This document shows, piece by piece, positions 33,376-43,107 of a stretch of DNA of 61,457 nt. The first letter of the stretch is position 1. Each line of letters begins with the position of its first letter. Origin of the DNA: Bacteroidales bacterium (GTDB taxonomy: Bacteria; Bacteroidota; Bacteroidia; Bacteroidales; Muribaculaceae); contig DXYS01000086.1 of assembly GCA_019415705.1 (NCBI GenBank), positions 1 to 61,457 of the forward strand. Direction: 5' to 3'. Both the position numbers and the translations under genes were made by a program. Under the pieces are notes generated by a model. The model was not told the DNA's origin. It worked only from the letters and a program-made list of their open reading frames with translations, and ran no database searches.

Positions 33376-36237
33376 TTACTTGGTCTCGGCGGCTGCCTGT
33401 GCGGCCTCGGGGTCAAGGATGACAACACGGTAGTTGTCCTGATCGATGAGTGCCTTCATGAAGGCGTGGACGTCGTCTGTAGTGATAGAGTTGACGAGGT
33501 CAGCACGACCGTTGAATGTATCAACACCATTGGTAGCCCATCCTGCAATACCGTTAGCCCAGTCGCTGTTTTCCTCGAGAGCTGTTGTGGCGTTTTTAAC
33601 CATATACTCTTTAATGGGGTTGAGCTCGGTGTCTGTAACCGTAGAGTTCATCGAAGTGATGATGTCTTTAATGACGGTCATTACCTCATCTTTGGTCTCG
33701 GGCTTCATGGGGAAGGCTGTCTGGAGAACTGTGTTGAAATCGCCTGTGCGAGACAGAGAGCCGCTCATGCCGATAGAGTAGGTGGCACCCATTTCCTCAC
33801 GCACCTTCTTAAGCAGGCGGTTGCTGAGAATCTGAGCCGAAACAGATGCGAGAATCTGATTTTTCGGGTTATAAGGCATTTTGCCCATTACAGCTACGAA
33901 AGCATAAGTCTGAGGAGTCTGCATTGCAGTGGTGAAGGTGTCTTCGCCCGAGCCTTTGATGGGCTCCATATCAGCTGACCATCCGGCCTTGTCGAGTTCG
34001 TTTGACTTGCCTGTGGGCAGAGTGGCGATATACTGCTCGACGAGCTGACGCATCCGGTCCATGTCGATTTTACCGGTGAAGACAAATGTAAAGTCAGAAG
34101 CATCGGCAAGCATTGTGTGGACGATGTCAAGAGTCTGCTCACGGTCGGCGGCAGCAATGTGCTTGGTCGTGATCATCTGCTTTTTAGGCGATTTGAAGAG
34201 CTTGCCCAACAGCTTGACGTTGAAAGTGAAGGTCGGAGTGTTCTCCTGATTGGCAATCATGCCTGTAATCTGATTCTGTGTCGATGTGAACTCCTCGGGG
34301 GTAATGTTGAAAGCGGTAAAGCCCATGTAGATGAGTTCCATCAGAGTCGGCAGGTCTTTGACAGTTGTCTTGCCGCTGACGTTACGGCTGTATGTGTCGA
34401 AACCATAGTCGACAGAAGCCTGTTTGCCTTGGAGATATTTCTGCAGATCTGTGTTGCTGTAGTCACCGAGGCCGTGGCTCTGCATAGCCATCGGGAGGAA
34501 GATTACAGACGATGCTTTAGAGTCGTCGACTGTCGAGAGACCGCCTTTTGCGACAGCCTCGAATATGATTTCGTTATCTTTGAAGTCAGTGGGTTTGACG
34601 ATGACTTTAACACCGTTGCTCAGAATCCACTCTGTTGCTCCCCATTGTGTCAGCTCTTTCTCGGCTGTGATTTTGCCGGGTGCGGGCAGGGCGGGGATGA
34701 GGGGCTCGGCTTTCATTTCGTCTTTATAAGCTTCGATTTCTTCGCCGTCAACTGATGCGATAGCTGCAGCAACTTCCTCGGCGGTGGGCACTTTGAATGT
34801 GCCGTTATCGGGAAGCATGGCGAGGAACACGCGGTTGTCAGTCTTGACGAGCTCGGGGAGAAGCTGGTTGATAGCCTCGACGGGAATCATCGGAGCAATC
34901 TGCTTATACATCTCATACTCAACCTCGATGCCGGGAATAGGATCGTTGTCTATAAAGCTGCGTACATACTCCTGACCGTAAGTCGTAGACTCGGTGTTGT
35001 TACGCTCATTATAGAGACGTTCCATATTAGAGAGGAACTCAGAGCGGGCGCGGTCATATTCACCGACTGTGAATCCGCCGCGTGTGGCGCGAAGAAGTTC
35101 GCGATAGATAGACTTGATGGCGGGAACGATGTCATTGCCCTTGGCTGTGCCGTCAAGCATGAGAGCGTCTTTGGTCTTGGCAATGAAAAACTCGCCAATC
35201 TGAGCATCAGCGCTTGAAAAGTCAGCATCAGGTTTCATGCCGAGGTCAGAAAGACGTGTCTTAAGCATCGAGACCACCATGTTCTTCATATACTCGACGG
35301 GGAAGAATGCCTGAGTGTTACGCATCTCGCGGGGGAGCAGTGGATCAGTCTTGAACGCGAGCATGAATGAAGCGTTGCGCACCTCGGGGTCTTTGTCGAT
35401 GGCGTAGATTGTGCCTTCGTTGTCAGCCACGGGATAGTAAACGCGCTCTTTGGCATTTTCGGGCATCTTGACAGGAGCAAAGTACTCCTTGATTTTAGCC
35501 TCGATATAGGCAGGGTCGATGTCACCGACGACTACGATACCTTGCTGGTCGGGACGATACCATGTGTGGTAGTAGTCGACGATAGCCTGAGGCTTGAAGT
35601 TGTCGACAACTTCCATAGTGCCGATAGGCAAGCGGTGGCCGTAGCGACTGTCAGGATACATGATGGGGAGCAGCCGCTCGATGAGACGGCTCTCGCCGAC
35701 ATTGCTCTGACGCCACTCCTCATGGATGACACCGCGTTCTTTCTCAATCTCCTCGGGGTCGAGGGTAAGAGCCGACGCCCAGTCATGGAGTATAAGGAGA
35801 CAGCTGTCGACTACGCTCTGTCGTGCGGCCGGCACGTTATTGATTCGATAGACAGTCTCGTCGATAGATGTGTATGCATTGAGGTTATAACCGAACTTCA
35901 CGCCGACTGACTCGAGCCAGTCGATAAGGCTGTTGCCGGGGAAATGCTCGGTGCCGTTAAAACACATGTGCTCGAGGAAGTGCGCCAAACCGCGCTGGTT
36001 TTCTTCTTCAAGGATTGAGCCGACTTTCTGGGCGATAAAGAAATCCACCTGACCTTTCGGGGTCTCGTTATGGCGGATATAATAAGTCAGTCCGTTGTCT
36101 AATTTACCGACTTTGACCGCGGGATCAACCGGCAGCTGAGGGATTTGTTGCATTTGCTCGGGAGTCTGAGCCCAGACAGTTCCGATTGCAAATAAACTCA
36201 TCATGGCGATGAGTCCGCGTTTAAAGAACTTGTTCAT
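33376..36237 (-). CDS. M16 family zinc metallopeptidase (PqqL-like), exported
   Basis: Inverzincin protease of 953 aa with a signal peptide (LIAMMSLFAIGTVWAQ). The inverted zinc motif HFLEH lies at residues 86-90 (RGLAHFLEHMCFNGTEHFPG), and the third ligand Glu lies in the LDPEEIEKERGVIHEEW helix about 76 residues later. The second half repeats the fold without a metal site (QWGATEWILSNGVKVIVKPT onward) and has the substrate-binding region YNPKNQILASVSAQILSNRL. The length fits the two-in-one M16B arrangement of PqqL/YmxG-like enzymes. It degrades peptides in the periplasm; the substrate is unknown. It stands 120 bp after the NhaC gene. Confidence 0.92.
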   Translation of the reverse strand: MNKFFKRGLIAMMSLFAIGTVWAQTPEQMQQIPQLPVDPAVKVGKLDNGLTYYIRHNETPKGQVDFFIAQKVGSILEEENQRGLAHFLEHMCFNGTEHFPGNSLIDWLESVGVKFGYNLNAYTSIDETVYRINNVPAARQSVVDSCLLILHDWASALTLDPEEIEKERGVIHEEWRQSNVGESRLIERLLPIMYPDSRYGHRLPIGTMEVVDNFKPQAIVDYYHTWYRPDQQGIVVVGDIDPAYIEAKIKEYFAPVKMPENAKERVYYPVADNEGTIYAIDKDPEVRNASFMLAFKTDPLLPREMRNTQAFFPVEYMKNMVVSMLKTRLSDLGMKPDADFSSADAQIGEFFIAKTKDALMLDGTAKGNDIVPAIKSIYRELLRATRGGFTVGEYDRARSEFLSNMERLYNERNNTESTTYGQEYVRSFIDNDPIPGIEVEYEMYKQIAPMIPVEAINQLLPELVKTDNRVFLAMLPDNGTFKVPTAEEVAAAIASVDGEEIEAYKDEMKAEPLIPALPAPGKITAEKELTQWGATEWILSNGVKVIVKPTDFKDNEIIFEAVAKGGLSTVDDSKASSVIFLPMAMQSHGLGDYSNTDLQKYLQGKQASVDYGFDTYSRNVSGKTTVKDLPTLMELIYMGFTAFNITPEEFTSTQNQITGMIANQENTPTFTFNVKLLGKLFKSPKKQMITTKHIAAADREQTLDIVHTMLADASDFTFVFTGKIDMDRMRQLVEQYIATLPTGKSNELDKAGWSADMEPIKGSGEDTFTTAMQTPQTYAFVAVMGKMPYNPKNQILASVSAQILSNRLLKKVREEMGATYSIGMSGSLSRTGDFNTVLQTAFPMKPETKDEVMTVIKDIITSMNSTVTDTELNPIKEYMVKNATTALEENSDWANGIAGWATNGVDTFNGRADLVNSITTDDVHAFMKALIDQDNYRVVILDPEAAQAAAETK

Positions 36238-36357
36238 TGTTTAAGAATTAGTTTTATATAGTAGATTAGTTGAAATCGTTTAAGCGCTATGTGATTGATT
36301 TTTGAATATTAGACGCTAAATTTAGATAATAAATTCGCGGATAATGTTTAAAATATG

Positions 36358-37707
36358 TTAATTTGGCTTTTTGCTTTTGTAAAGGATTGCTACTAAGGTC
36401 ATTACAGCGAGCGTCCACGGATAAAATAAATATGGCCATGGTGCGGCGGGCGAAATTGACGCTAATCCTGTCGCAAGCAACGTCTGCGCGCCATATGGTA
36501 TCAGACACTGTATTATGCATGAACATGTATCTAATAAACTGGCCGTGCGGGCGCCTGACACTCCATATTTCATGGCGATTTTATGCGATAGCGAACCGAC
36601 TGTGATAATAGCGACAGTATTGTTGGCCGTACATATATTAACGACGCTGACTAATGCCGCAATAACGGCTTTTGCCCCTCTCGGACTGTTGACGCGTGAT
36701 GTCATTATGGCAAGCAGATAATTGATACCTCCGGCCTCTTTGATCAGACCGAGCATACCGGCTGACAATAAAGTTATGATTATAAGCGAACCCATCGAGT
36801 CAATGCCTTCACCCATCGAGCCGGCCATATCGGTCAGACTGAAGCCGTAAAACAATCCGGTAGCGACAGCAATGATTATGCCGCTGATAAGGACCAAAAT
36901 AACGTTGACACCGGCCGCAGCAAGGGCTATAATACTTATATATGGCAATACAAGCCACGGCGAGGCTCCGGCGGGTGCGGCGACTTCCGCAATGCCATGC
37001 CCGATAACTACATAGATAATCAGACATATAATTGCAGCCGGAAGCACTATGCGCAGATTCGCCTTGAATTTTACATTCATTGCCACGAACTGTGTGCGTG
37101 TCGCAGCGATTGTTGTATCGGAGATAAACGACAGATTATCTCCAAAAAATGCTCCGCCGAGCACTGTCGCCACAAACAGCGGGACATTTTCGCCTGCAGT
37201 AGCTGCAATATCGACGGCAAGCGGTACGAGGGCTATGACAGTGCCGACCGATGTGCCTATTGACATCGATATAAAACATGCCGCGAAGAAAAGCCCGGGC
37301 AACAACATAGATGATGGCAGAATACTAAGTGTCAGACTGACTGTAGCGTCAATAGAGCCTATCGATTTTGCAAGCTCGGCAAACGCACCGGCGAGGATAA
37401 ATATCCAGAGCATATATACGATATTGCTCTGTGCGGCCGAGCGGGAGAACGTTTCGATTCTTTCTTTAAAACTGATCTTTCTGTTGATAACAAAAGCCCA
37501 TGCCGATGCCGCAATGAAGGCGACAGACAGAGGCATTTTGTAAAAATCATCGAGTGCGACAGACACACCGAGATAAAGGAGGATAAATACGACAATCGGC
37601 GAAAGAGCCAAAAGACCCTTCGCCGTTGTGATTTTATTACTGTCTATGTCGTGGTTGGAGGAGAGCTGCGATGCCTCCGAGGAGACATCATTAGCTTTTT
37701 CAATCAT
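36358..37707 (-). CDS. NhaC-family Na+/H+ antiporter
   Basis: Polytopic inner-membrane protein of 449 aa with about 11-12 hydrophobic helices after a polar N-terminus of about 28 residues. Family features: GTSVGTVIALVPLAVDIA, then the GAFFGDNLSFISDTTIAATRTQ block, with the acidic residues of the NhaC ion path, and the C-terminal NTVAIITVGSLSHKIA with DTCSCIIQCLIPYGAQ. It probably exchanges Na+ for protons; some relatives carry malate/lactate or amino acids, which cannot be excluded. Its start overlaps the end of the DUF3298 lipoprotein gene by 8 bp, so translation is probably coupled. Confidence 0.85.
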   Translation of the reverse strand: MIEKANDVSSEASQLSSNHDIDSNKITTAKGLLALSPIVVFILLYLGVSVALDDFYKMPLSVAFIAASAWAFVINRKISFKERIETFSRSAAQSNIVYMLWIFILAGAFAELAKSIGSIDATVSLTLSILPSSMLLPGLFFAACFISMSIGTSVGTVIALVPLAVDIAATAGENVPLFVATVLGGAFFGDNLSFISDTTIAATRTQFVAMNVKFKANLRIVLPAAIICLIIYVVIGHGIAEVAAPAGASPWLVLPYISIIALAAAGVNVILVLISGIIIAVATGLFYGFSLTDMAGSMGEGIDSMGSLIIITLLSAGMLGLIKEAGGINYLLAIMTSRVNSPRGAKAVIAALVSVVNICTANNTVAIITVGSLSHKIAMKYGVSGARTASLLDTCSCIIQCLIPYGAQTLLATGLASISPAAPWPYLFYPWTLAVMTLVAILYKSKKPN

Positions 37708-38536
37708 TTAAATCCTGCAGATTAAAATATTTTATGGCATCAGCTGTCATATAGTCGACAAGTTCGTAGGGATAGAAAGGAACATTAATAAATCCCTGCG
37801 CATAAGATGCGACTTCAAAAGGCTGATATACAAAGACGATATCTCCCTGAGCTGAAATATAGAAATTATCCTCAGACGGGAGTGCGGTGATGTCTGTAGG
37901 CCCGAATACAGCGCTTAGTTCGGCAGCCTGACGCGCTATGACAGATGGCAACGTCTTAAGACCAGCCGGGGTAAATAGATCTGATAGAGATATTAGTTTA
38001 CCTTCAGTAATATTATAGTTTATATAATTACGTGTGCTCATCCCGTGGGCTGCGCCGGGGATGTAAATATTGTCACTGACACAATATACAAGCAGATCAG
38101 CCGAAAGGTTGACGACATTGCCGGTTATGAGGTCGTATCCGTCAGCCGTATTGAATACTATTGTATCATTGTCGACTTGCTCTGCATTAAAACCGGTCTG
38201 CTTCAACGATTCTTCAAAATACGAGGTCATAAGTCCCTTGTAATCGGTCGAGATGCTGTCAAAGGCAATTTTAAGTATCGCGTCCTGCAAAGGCTTGATA
38301 TCGTGTTTATGAATCACAGACGGCATCAACATAGCTACCGAATCATAAAACACCAGATCTGCTCCTCTCTGATACACTGAGTCGGAGCCCACGAGACGAT
38401 AGGCTTTGGCTGTCTGAATGCTTGTAAACTCGACAGGATTACGATCAGAAGACCCGCTGCCCGAACATGCTCCGAATGAGAGTGTCAAACCGGCCAAACC
38501 CAGAGCTAAAATAGAGACTGAACTAATTTTCTTCAT
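37700..38536 (-). CDS. DUF3298 (RsiV-like) lipoprotein
   Basis: Lipoprotein of 278 aa. Signal segment SILALGLAGLTLSFGAC ends in a lipobox at about Cys24, followed by a Ser/Gly linker. The C-terminal half is a DUF3298 domain: the YIPGAAHGM segment (GGAHG-like in relatives), NYNITEGKLISLSDLF, and the PYELVDYMTADA end. RsiV of Bacillus, with the same domain, binds lysozyme; whether that applies here is unknown. It overlaps the start of the NhaC gene by 8 bp. No anti-sigma part or sigma factor gene is nearby. Confidence 0.78.
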   Translation of the reverse strand: MKKISSVSILALGLAGLTLSFGACSGSGSSDRNPVEFTSIQTAKAYRLVGSDSVYQRGADLVFYDSVAMLMPSVIHKHDIKPLQDAILKIAFDSISTDYKGLMTSYFEESLKQTGFNAEQVDNDTIVFNTADGYDLITGNVVNLSADLLVYCVSDNIYIPGAAHGMSTRNYINYNITEGKLISLSDLFTPAGLKTLPSVIARQAAELSAVFGPTDITALPSEDNFYISAQGDIVFVYQPFEVASYAQGFINVPFYPYELVDYMTADAIKYFNLQDLND

Positions 38537-38574
38537 TTTTACAAATGGTTAACTTCATGTCCTAAAAACACAGC

Positions 38575-38602
38575 CACGACCCGAATAGTTCGAGGTCGTG
38601 GA
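38575..38602 (-). terminator. Terminator of the M23 peptidase gene
   Basis: CCACGACC / GGTCGTGG, 8 bp, with an inner CGAA/TTCG; on the minus strand CTGTGTTTTTAGG follows. Confidence 0.7.
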
Positions 38603-38633
38603 GTATAAGATTTAGCAAATTTATAAATGTCTG

Positions 38634-39611
38634 TCAGCGAACTCTTATTTTTTGTCCGATACTGAGTTTTGATTTAGTTGTCAGACCGTTCAGACGGCAG
38701 AGTTTTGAGACTGTTGTGCCGTTACGAGAGGCTATACGGCTGAGTGAATCTCCTTTGCGAACTGTGACGACAGACGAGCCTTTCGACGATCTTGAGCTTG
38801 GAGTGTATGCCTTCGGAGGATTGGCGGCACGATAGCGTGCGGCATACTCGGCATTTGCCTCGGGCGAGAAGTTACGAGCTTTCTGATATGTTGACTTATC
38901 GAATGTGTATATATCAGTGTGGGTCGTCTGGTTTGCAAAGTCAAATATGGCAGCCGGATTGATGGCATATCCCATATAACGGGTCTCGAAGTGGAGGTGG
39001 GGTCCGGTCGAACGTCCGGTGTTACCGCCAAGCGCAATGGGATCGCCTGCTTTTACATACTGATCCGGTTCGACAAGGAAACGAGAGAGGTGGCCGTAGA
39101 CAGTCTCAAGGTCGTTGGTGTGGCGGAGCACGACATAGTAGCCGTAGCCTCGGCGCTCGAAGTTGGTGATGCGCACGCGGCCGTCAAAAGCCGCACGGAT
39201 GGTGTCGCCTATATTGACCTTTAGGTCTACACCTTTGTGCATACGGCGGAAACGTCGGCGATAGCCATAGGGCGACGTGACATATCCTGCGTGAGGCATT
39301 ACATAATGCGATACGTCGATATCAACGCGCTGGGGCACAACGGCGTTAGCGTAGCAGTTAACACGGCCGCTTTCCCAGCCCTCGGTGTAGATGTCATATT
39401 CGGGCTCTTCCTCCTCGCTAAAGAGACTCTCTAAATATTTTGTAGCGTTTTCGAGTTGTATAGAGGCATTGCCCTGATTGGCGAGAAGATCGCCATGCTG
39501 CTGCATATGCTGGCCCGGGAGACGCGGGGTCATGGTCTCTGCCGCAGCAAAAAGCGCTGTGGTTATTGCGGCAGTAAAAATTGTAGATTTAAGTAATTTC
39601 TGTAAATACAT
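38634..39611 (-). CDS. M23 peptidoglycan endopeptidase with C-terminal LysM
   Basis: Exported protein of 325 aa. A signal peptide (KLLKSTIFTAAITTALFAAA) is followed by an about 80-residue linker and a LytM/M23 domain at about residues 95-225: YVTSPYGYRRRFRRMHKGVD with the zinc His, YGHLSRF, and the HxH ligand in GPHLHFETRYMG. A LysM domain closes the protein (VTVRKGDSLSRIASRNGTTV, IGQKIRVR) and should bind glycan chains. All active-site residues seen are intact, so it is probably a D,D-endopeptidase rather than an EnvC-like activator. It follows ndk by 44 bp. Confidence 0.9.
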   Translation of the reverse strand: MYLQKLLKSTIFTAAITTALFAAAETMTPRLPGQHMQQHGDLLANQGNASIQLENATKYLESLFSEEEEPEYDIYTEGWESGRVNCYANAVVPQRVDIDVSHYVMPHAGYVTSPYGYRRRFRRMHKGVDLKVNIGDTIRAAFDGRVRITNFERRGYGYYVVLRHTNDLETVYGHLSRFLVEPDQYVKAGDPIALGGNTGRSTGPHLHFETRYMGYAINPAAIFDFANQTTHTDIYTFDKSTYQKARNFSPEANAEYAARYRAANPPKAYTPSSRSSKGSSVVTVRKGDSLSRIASRNGTTVSKLCRLNGLTTKSKLSIGQKIRVR

Positions 39612-39655
39612 CAGATACTGGCAGGTGAGAGATTGGTCATTCCGGTTGAAAAGAC

Positions 39656-40117
39656 TTAAAGCTCGTCGGGAGCATACAGAGCCGAGATTACTAACGGAGT
39701 GTAATCAAAAATTTCGTTCTCTTTAAAGAAACGCTTAATTTCAATGTCGGCATTCTCAACAGAGTCCGAAGCATGGATTATATTTTCCTGACCGCTCATG
39801 CCGAAGTCGCCGCGAATGGTGCCGGGAGAGGCCTTGCGACAGTTTGTAGCTCCGGTCATAGCCCTCACCACTTCGACGACATTAACGCCGCGAAGACACA
39901 TCACAATCACAGGGGTAGCAGTCATAGACTTAACAAGCGACGGGAAGAACGGACGGTCGACAAGGTGGGCATAATGCTCTCTGAGAATAGTCTCGTCAAG
40001 ACGCATCATTTTGATGCCTGCGATAATCAGACCTTTTTGCTCAAATCGATTGATAATGCTGCCTGTGAGTCCGCGCTGTAAAGATGATGGTTTAAGGATG
40101 ATGAGTGTCTGCTCCAT
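39656..40117 (-). CDS. ndk: Nucleoside diphosphate kinase
   Basis: Transfers the gamma-phosphate of ATP to NDPs through a phosphohistidine. At 153 aa it has the expected size. N-terminal EQTLIILKPSSLQRGLTG, then RPFFPSLVKSMTATPVIVM, TNCRKASPGTIRGDFG and the catalytic His115 in ENIIHASDSVENA. The active-site context is IIHASDS rather than the common LVHGSDS, a conservative change. A -7 box lies at 40158-40165. Probably co-transcribed with the M23 gene downstream. Confidence 0.95.
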   Translation of the reverse strand: MEQTLIILKPSSLQRGLTGSIINRFEQKGLIIAGIKMMRLDETILREHYAHLVDRPFFPSLVKSMTATPVIVMCLRGVNVVEVVRAMTGATNCRKASPGTIRGDFGMSGQENIIHASDSVENADIEIKRFFKENEIFDYTPLVISALYAPDEL

Positions 40118-40157
40118 ATTTTTCCCTTGACTTTAAGGCTTTGTTTTTGTATTTCTC

Positions 40158-40165
40158 AAAGTTAA
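40158..40165 (-). promoter_or_regulatory. -7 box for ndk
   Basis: TAACTTTG on the minus strand, about 40 nt before the ATG. No -33 triplet at the standard distance. Confidence 0.5.
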
Positions 40166-40334
40166 CAAAATTTTCGCAGAATCGTATGACTATCAAGTAA
40201 TAAAAAGGTTTAAAAATTATCACCATATGAATACACAGTTGATAATCAACGCTTTATGAATTTGTTAAAAATGAACAATTTGTATAAGCGGGAAAAAACG
40301 GAGGCATACAAGTAAATTCAGTCCGAAACGAATA

Positions 40335-40838
40335 TTACATCTTAAGATTCTGTTCCAAAAATCGGCGCATGCGAGTACTTTGAGGGCCTGAGTGTGAAAG
40401 AAGTCGGTTAACGCTGTCCATGCAACTATCGAAAATCTCGTTTTTGCTTGCCCAGACAACGGTCTCGTTGATAAGTGCGGCGCAACCACGGTATTGAGTG
40501 TCCTTAAAACGCTTGTAACGCTCGACATTGAGCATCGATTCGATTGCATAAAGTCTCAGGCTCAGTACATATTCAACGCCCGGCGAAAACGACTCGAAAT
40601 CTTTGAGAGCGCGCTTTATACGCGTTATGCGCATTGTCGACGCCCCGTACTTGCCACGCGTCATCTCACGCTCAATTTCGACGCGATAACGTTCTTTTAA
40701 CGCATCAGCGTCAGGATTGAGAAAGAACTCAAAATAATCACGCGTCTCGCGTCGGGCCGAGTAGGCGTCGAGCACGAGTGCGACAAGTTGGTCGTTCGTG
40801 AGGGTTGCGAGTTCTTTTTTGAGCTGAGTCTTTGACAT
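40335..40838 (-). CDS. DUF6155 family protein
   Basis: Soluble, mostly helical protein of 167 aa. The opening SKTQLKKELATLTNDQLVALVLDAY followed by ARRETRDYFEFFLNPDADAL is the DUF6155 pattern, a family of unknown function common in Bacteroidota. Rich in Arg and Lys (KYGASTMRITRIKRALKDFE). No catalytic or metal motif stands out. It lies alone between ndk and the S9 peptidase, with a terminator directly upstream of it, so it must have its own promoter, which I could not identify. Confidence 0.75.
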   Translation of the reverse strand: MSKTQLKKELATLTNDQLVALVLDAYSARRETRDYFEFFLNPDADALKERYRVEIEREMTRGKYGASTMRITRIKRALKDFESFSPGVEYVLSLRLYAIESMLNVERYKRFKDTQYRGCAALINETVVWASKNEIFDSCMDSVNRLLSHSGPQSTRMRRFLEQNLKM

Positions 40839-40857
40839 GTAATATATGAAAAAAGTG

Positions 40858-40904
40858 ACAGAGACCTGCGGCTCGCTTTTATGGCGCTGCCGACAGGCCT
40901 CTGT
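40858..40904 (-). terminator. Terminator of the S9 peptidase gene
   Basis: Long imperfect stem (outer ACAGAG/CTCTGT, continuing ACCTGC/GACAGGC); on the minus strand followed by CACTTTTTTC. Confidence 0.75.
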
Positions 40905-40925
40905 TAATTCTAACGGACAAATAGC

Positions 40926-43073
40926 TTATTTGTTGTGTGCGTCCTTAGCCGCAGCTTCTTTGGCGGCCTCGCTGTCAGGTTTGAGCCAGCGGTCAAACCA
41001 GCGGAAGAAAAGACGCTGCCAGAGAACGGCGTTCTGCGGTTTGAGTATCCAGTGATTCTCGTCGGGGAAGATGACCATCTCAGCCGGAATACCGCGCAGT
41101 TTTGCGGCGTTGAAGGCGGCCATGCCCTGCGATGCGAGAATACGATAGTCATTTTCGCCATGGCTGATCATAATAGGTGTGTCCCAGCGGTCGACAAAGC
41201 GGTGTGGCGAATTGGCAAATGTGCGCTGTGCGGCGGCATTGTCCTTGTCCCAGTATGCGCCTCCCATGTCCCAGTTGGCAAACCACATTTCCTCAGTCTC
41301 GAGATACTGTGCCTCCATATTGAAGATACCGGCGTGAGCAAGCAGGGCTGCAAAGCGGTGGTTATGATTTCCGGCGAGCCAGTAAATCGAGAAACCGCCG
41401 TAGCTTGCTCCGGTAGCACCGATATGGTCGGCATCAATATACGGCTCTTTTTTGACATCGTCGATGGCTGCGAAATAGTCGCGCATGTTCTGACCGGGAT
41501 AGTCTTTTGAAATCTGCTCCTCCCACTCGGTGCCGAATCCGGGTACACCACGGCGGTTAGGCATCACGATAACATAACCGTGAGAAGCCATCAGAGCAAA
41601 GTTCCAGCGATAGCTCCATGACTGGCTTACAGATGACTGCGGGCCGCCCTGACAGTAAAGTATGGCGGGGTATTTTTTGGTCTTGTCAAACTCAGGTGGA
41701 TATACGACCCAAGTCAGCATCTCTTTGCCGTCAGTGGTCTTGACCATGCGGGCCTCGCAGACCGGCATTTTGAGCTGAGCGAAGATATCGCCGTTGACAT
41801 CGGTCAGGGCCTTAGCCTCCGAGCCTGCTGTCACGCTGTAAATCTCGTTCGGACGAAGCATAGAGTGAGCCATCGTCACGACTGTCTTCTCATCAACGGG
41901 CGAAAGAGAGGTGTAGTCGCAGACTCCCTCCGCAACGGTTGTTACCTCGTGACTCTCGACATCAATGGCAAAGACCGGGGCGACGCCCTGATGATAAGCG
42001 ATGAACCAAAGCGAGCGGCCGTTGGGATTCCATGCAAATTGCTCGATGGTGTAGTCCCAGTCAGCAGTCAGGTCAGTGCGTTGACCTGTAGCGAGATCAA
42101 GCACAAAGAGTCGGTTTTTGTCAGCCTCATAGCCGTCGCGCTCCATGCTCAGCCATGCGAGGCTCTTGCCGTCGGGCGAGAAAGCCGGACATGTGTCATA
42201 GCCCATCATGCCCTCGGTCAAATTTTCGGTAGTGCCTTTTTCGAGGTCATAGCGATAGAGGTCGCTGTTGGTAGAAATTGCATATTCGAGTCCGGTCTTC
42301 TTGCGAGAGACATAAACAAGCGATTTCGAGTCGGGCGACCATGCGAATGACTCTACACCGCCAAACGGCTTAATAGGCGATTCAAAGGGCTCGTCGGCCA
42401 TAATATCCTTGACATTGCTGATAGTCTTGCCGTCAAAATCGCCGACAAAGGGGTGGGGTATTTCAGTCACCCATTCATCCCAGTGCTTATACATAAGGTC
42501 GTCGATGACACGGCCGGTCGCATCGGGCAGATCGGGATAGAGGTCTGAAGCCTTGCGACTATACTTGACATTGCCGATCAGCACCACCTTTTTTCCGTCG
42601 GGCGAGAAAAGGAAACCTCCTACGCCACCCTCGACACTGCTGACACAGCGACGATCAGAGCCATCGGCAGCCATAGTCCACACTTGCATGCCACGGTCGC
42701 CGTCAACAGCCATAAATGCTATACGCTCACCGCCGTCAATCCATACAGCCGATGACTCGGAGCCGGCAGTATGTGTCAGTCTTGTCTGATTCTGACCATC
42801 GGCATCCATTACGTAAATTTCACGGTTTGAGCGGTTTTTCTCTACGCTCTCATAGGCAATGCTGTAAAGTATCTTCTTGCCGTCCGGAGAGGCTACGGGG
42901 TCGCTGACACGTCCGAGCGCCATCATGGCCTCAGAGTCAAAAATGCCTGACTCGCTGTGAAAGTCAGGGCGCTCGATAATGTCGGCATTGCTTTCTGACG
43001 CCTTTTCACTCGAGCATGCACCGAGCATAAGAGCTGCTGCACTCATGACAATTGGTTTTATAAGTTTTTGCAT
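40926..43073 (-). CDS. S9 family prolyl oligopeptidase-type lipoprotein
   Basis: Serine peptidase of 715 aa with a lipoprotein signal (IVMSAAALMLGACSSE). The N-terminal two-thirds is a WD40-like beta-propeller with repeated SPDGKK-type loops, as in the S9C acylaminoacyl/dipeptidyl peptidases. The C-terminal alpha/beta-hydrolase domain shows a complete triad: Ser557 in GATGASYGGFS, Asp642 in SHGENDYR and His674 in DENHWILKP. It probably trims peptides in the periplasm or at the surface. The DPP4/DPP5 type cannot be decided by eye; the propeller lacks an obvious DPP4 Glu-Glu pair. Confidence 0.9.
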   Translation of the reverse strand: MQKLIKPIVMSAAALMLGACSSEKASESNADIIERPDFHSESGIFDSEAMMALGRVSDPVASPDGKKILYSIAYESVEKNRSNREIYVMDADGQNQTRLTHTAGSESSAVWIDGGERIAFMAVDGDRGMQVWTMAADGSDRRCVSSVEGGVGGFLFSPDGKKVVLIGNVKYSRKASDLYPDLPDATGRVIDDLMYKHWDEWVTEIPHPFVGDFDGKTISNVKDIMADEPFESPIKPFGGVESFAWSPDSKSLVYVSRKKTGLEYAISTNSDLYRYDLEKGTTENLTEGMMGYDTCPAFSPDGKSLAWLSMERDGYEADKNRLFVLDLATGQRTDLTADWDYTIEQFAWNPNGRSLWFIAYHQGVAPVFAIDVESHEVTTVAEGVCDYTSLSPVDEKTVVTMAHSMLRPNEIYSVTAGSEAKALTDVNGDIFAQLKMPVCEARMVKTTDGKEMLTWVVYPPEFDKTKKYPAILYCQGGPQSSVSQSWSYRWNFALMASHGYVIVMPNRRGVPGFGTEWEEQISKDYPGQNMRDYFAAIDDVKKEPYIDADHIGATGASYGGFSIYWLAGNHNHRFAALLAHAGIFNMEAQYLETEEMWFANWDMGGAYWDKDNAAAQRTFANSPHRFVDRWDTPIMISHGENDYRILASQGMAAFNAAKLRGIPAEMVIFPDENHWILKPQNAVLWQRLFFRWFDRWLKPDSEAAKEAAAKDAHNK

Positions 43074-43107
43074 TGTGTGATTTATTATGTTGTTTAAGAT
43101 TTATGTA

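Noticed and set aside
33466..34755. Several frames of 110-212 codons antisense to the M16 peptidase
   Set aside because: They lie fully inside the coding region of a complete 953-residue peptidase and show no domain.
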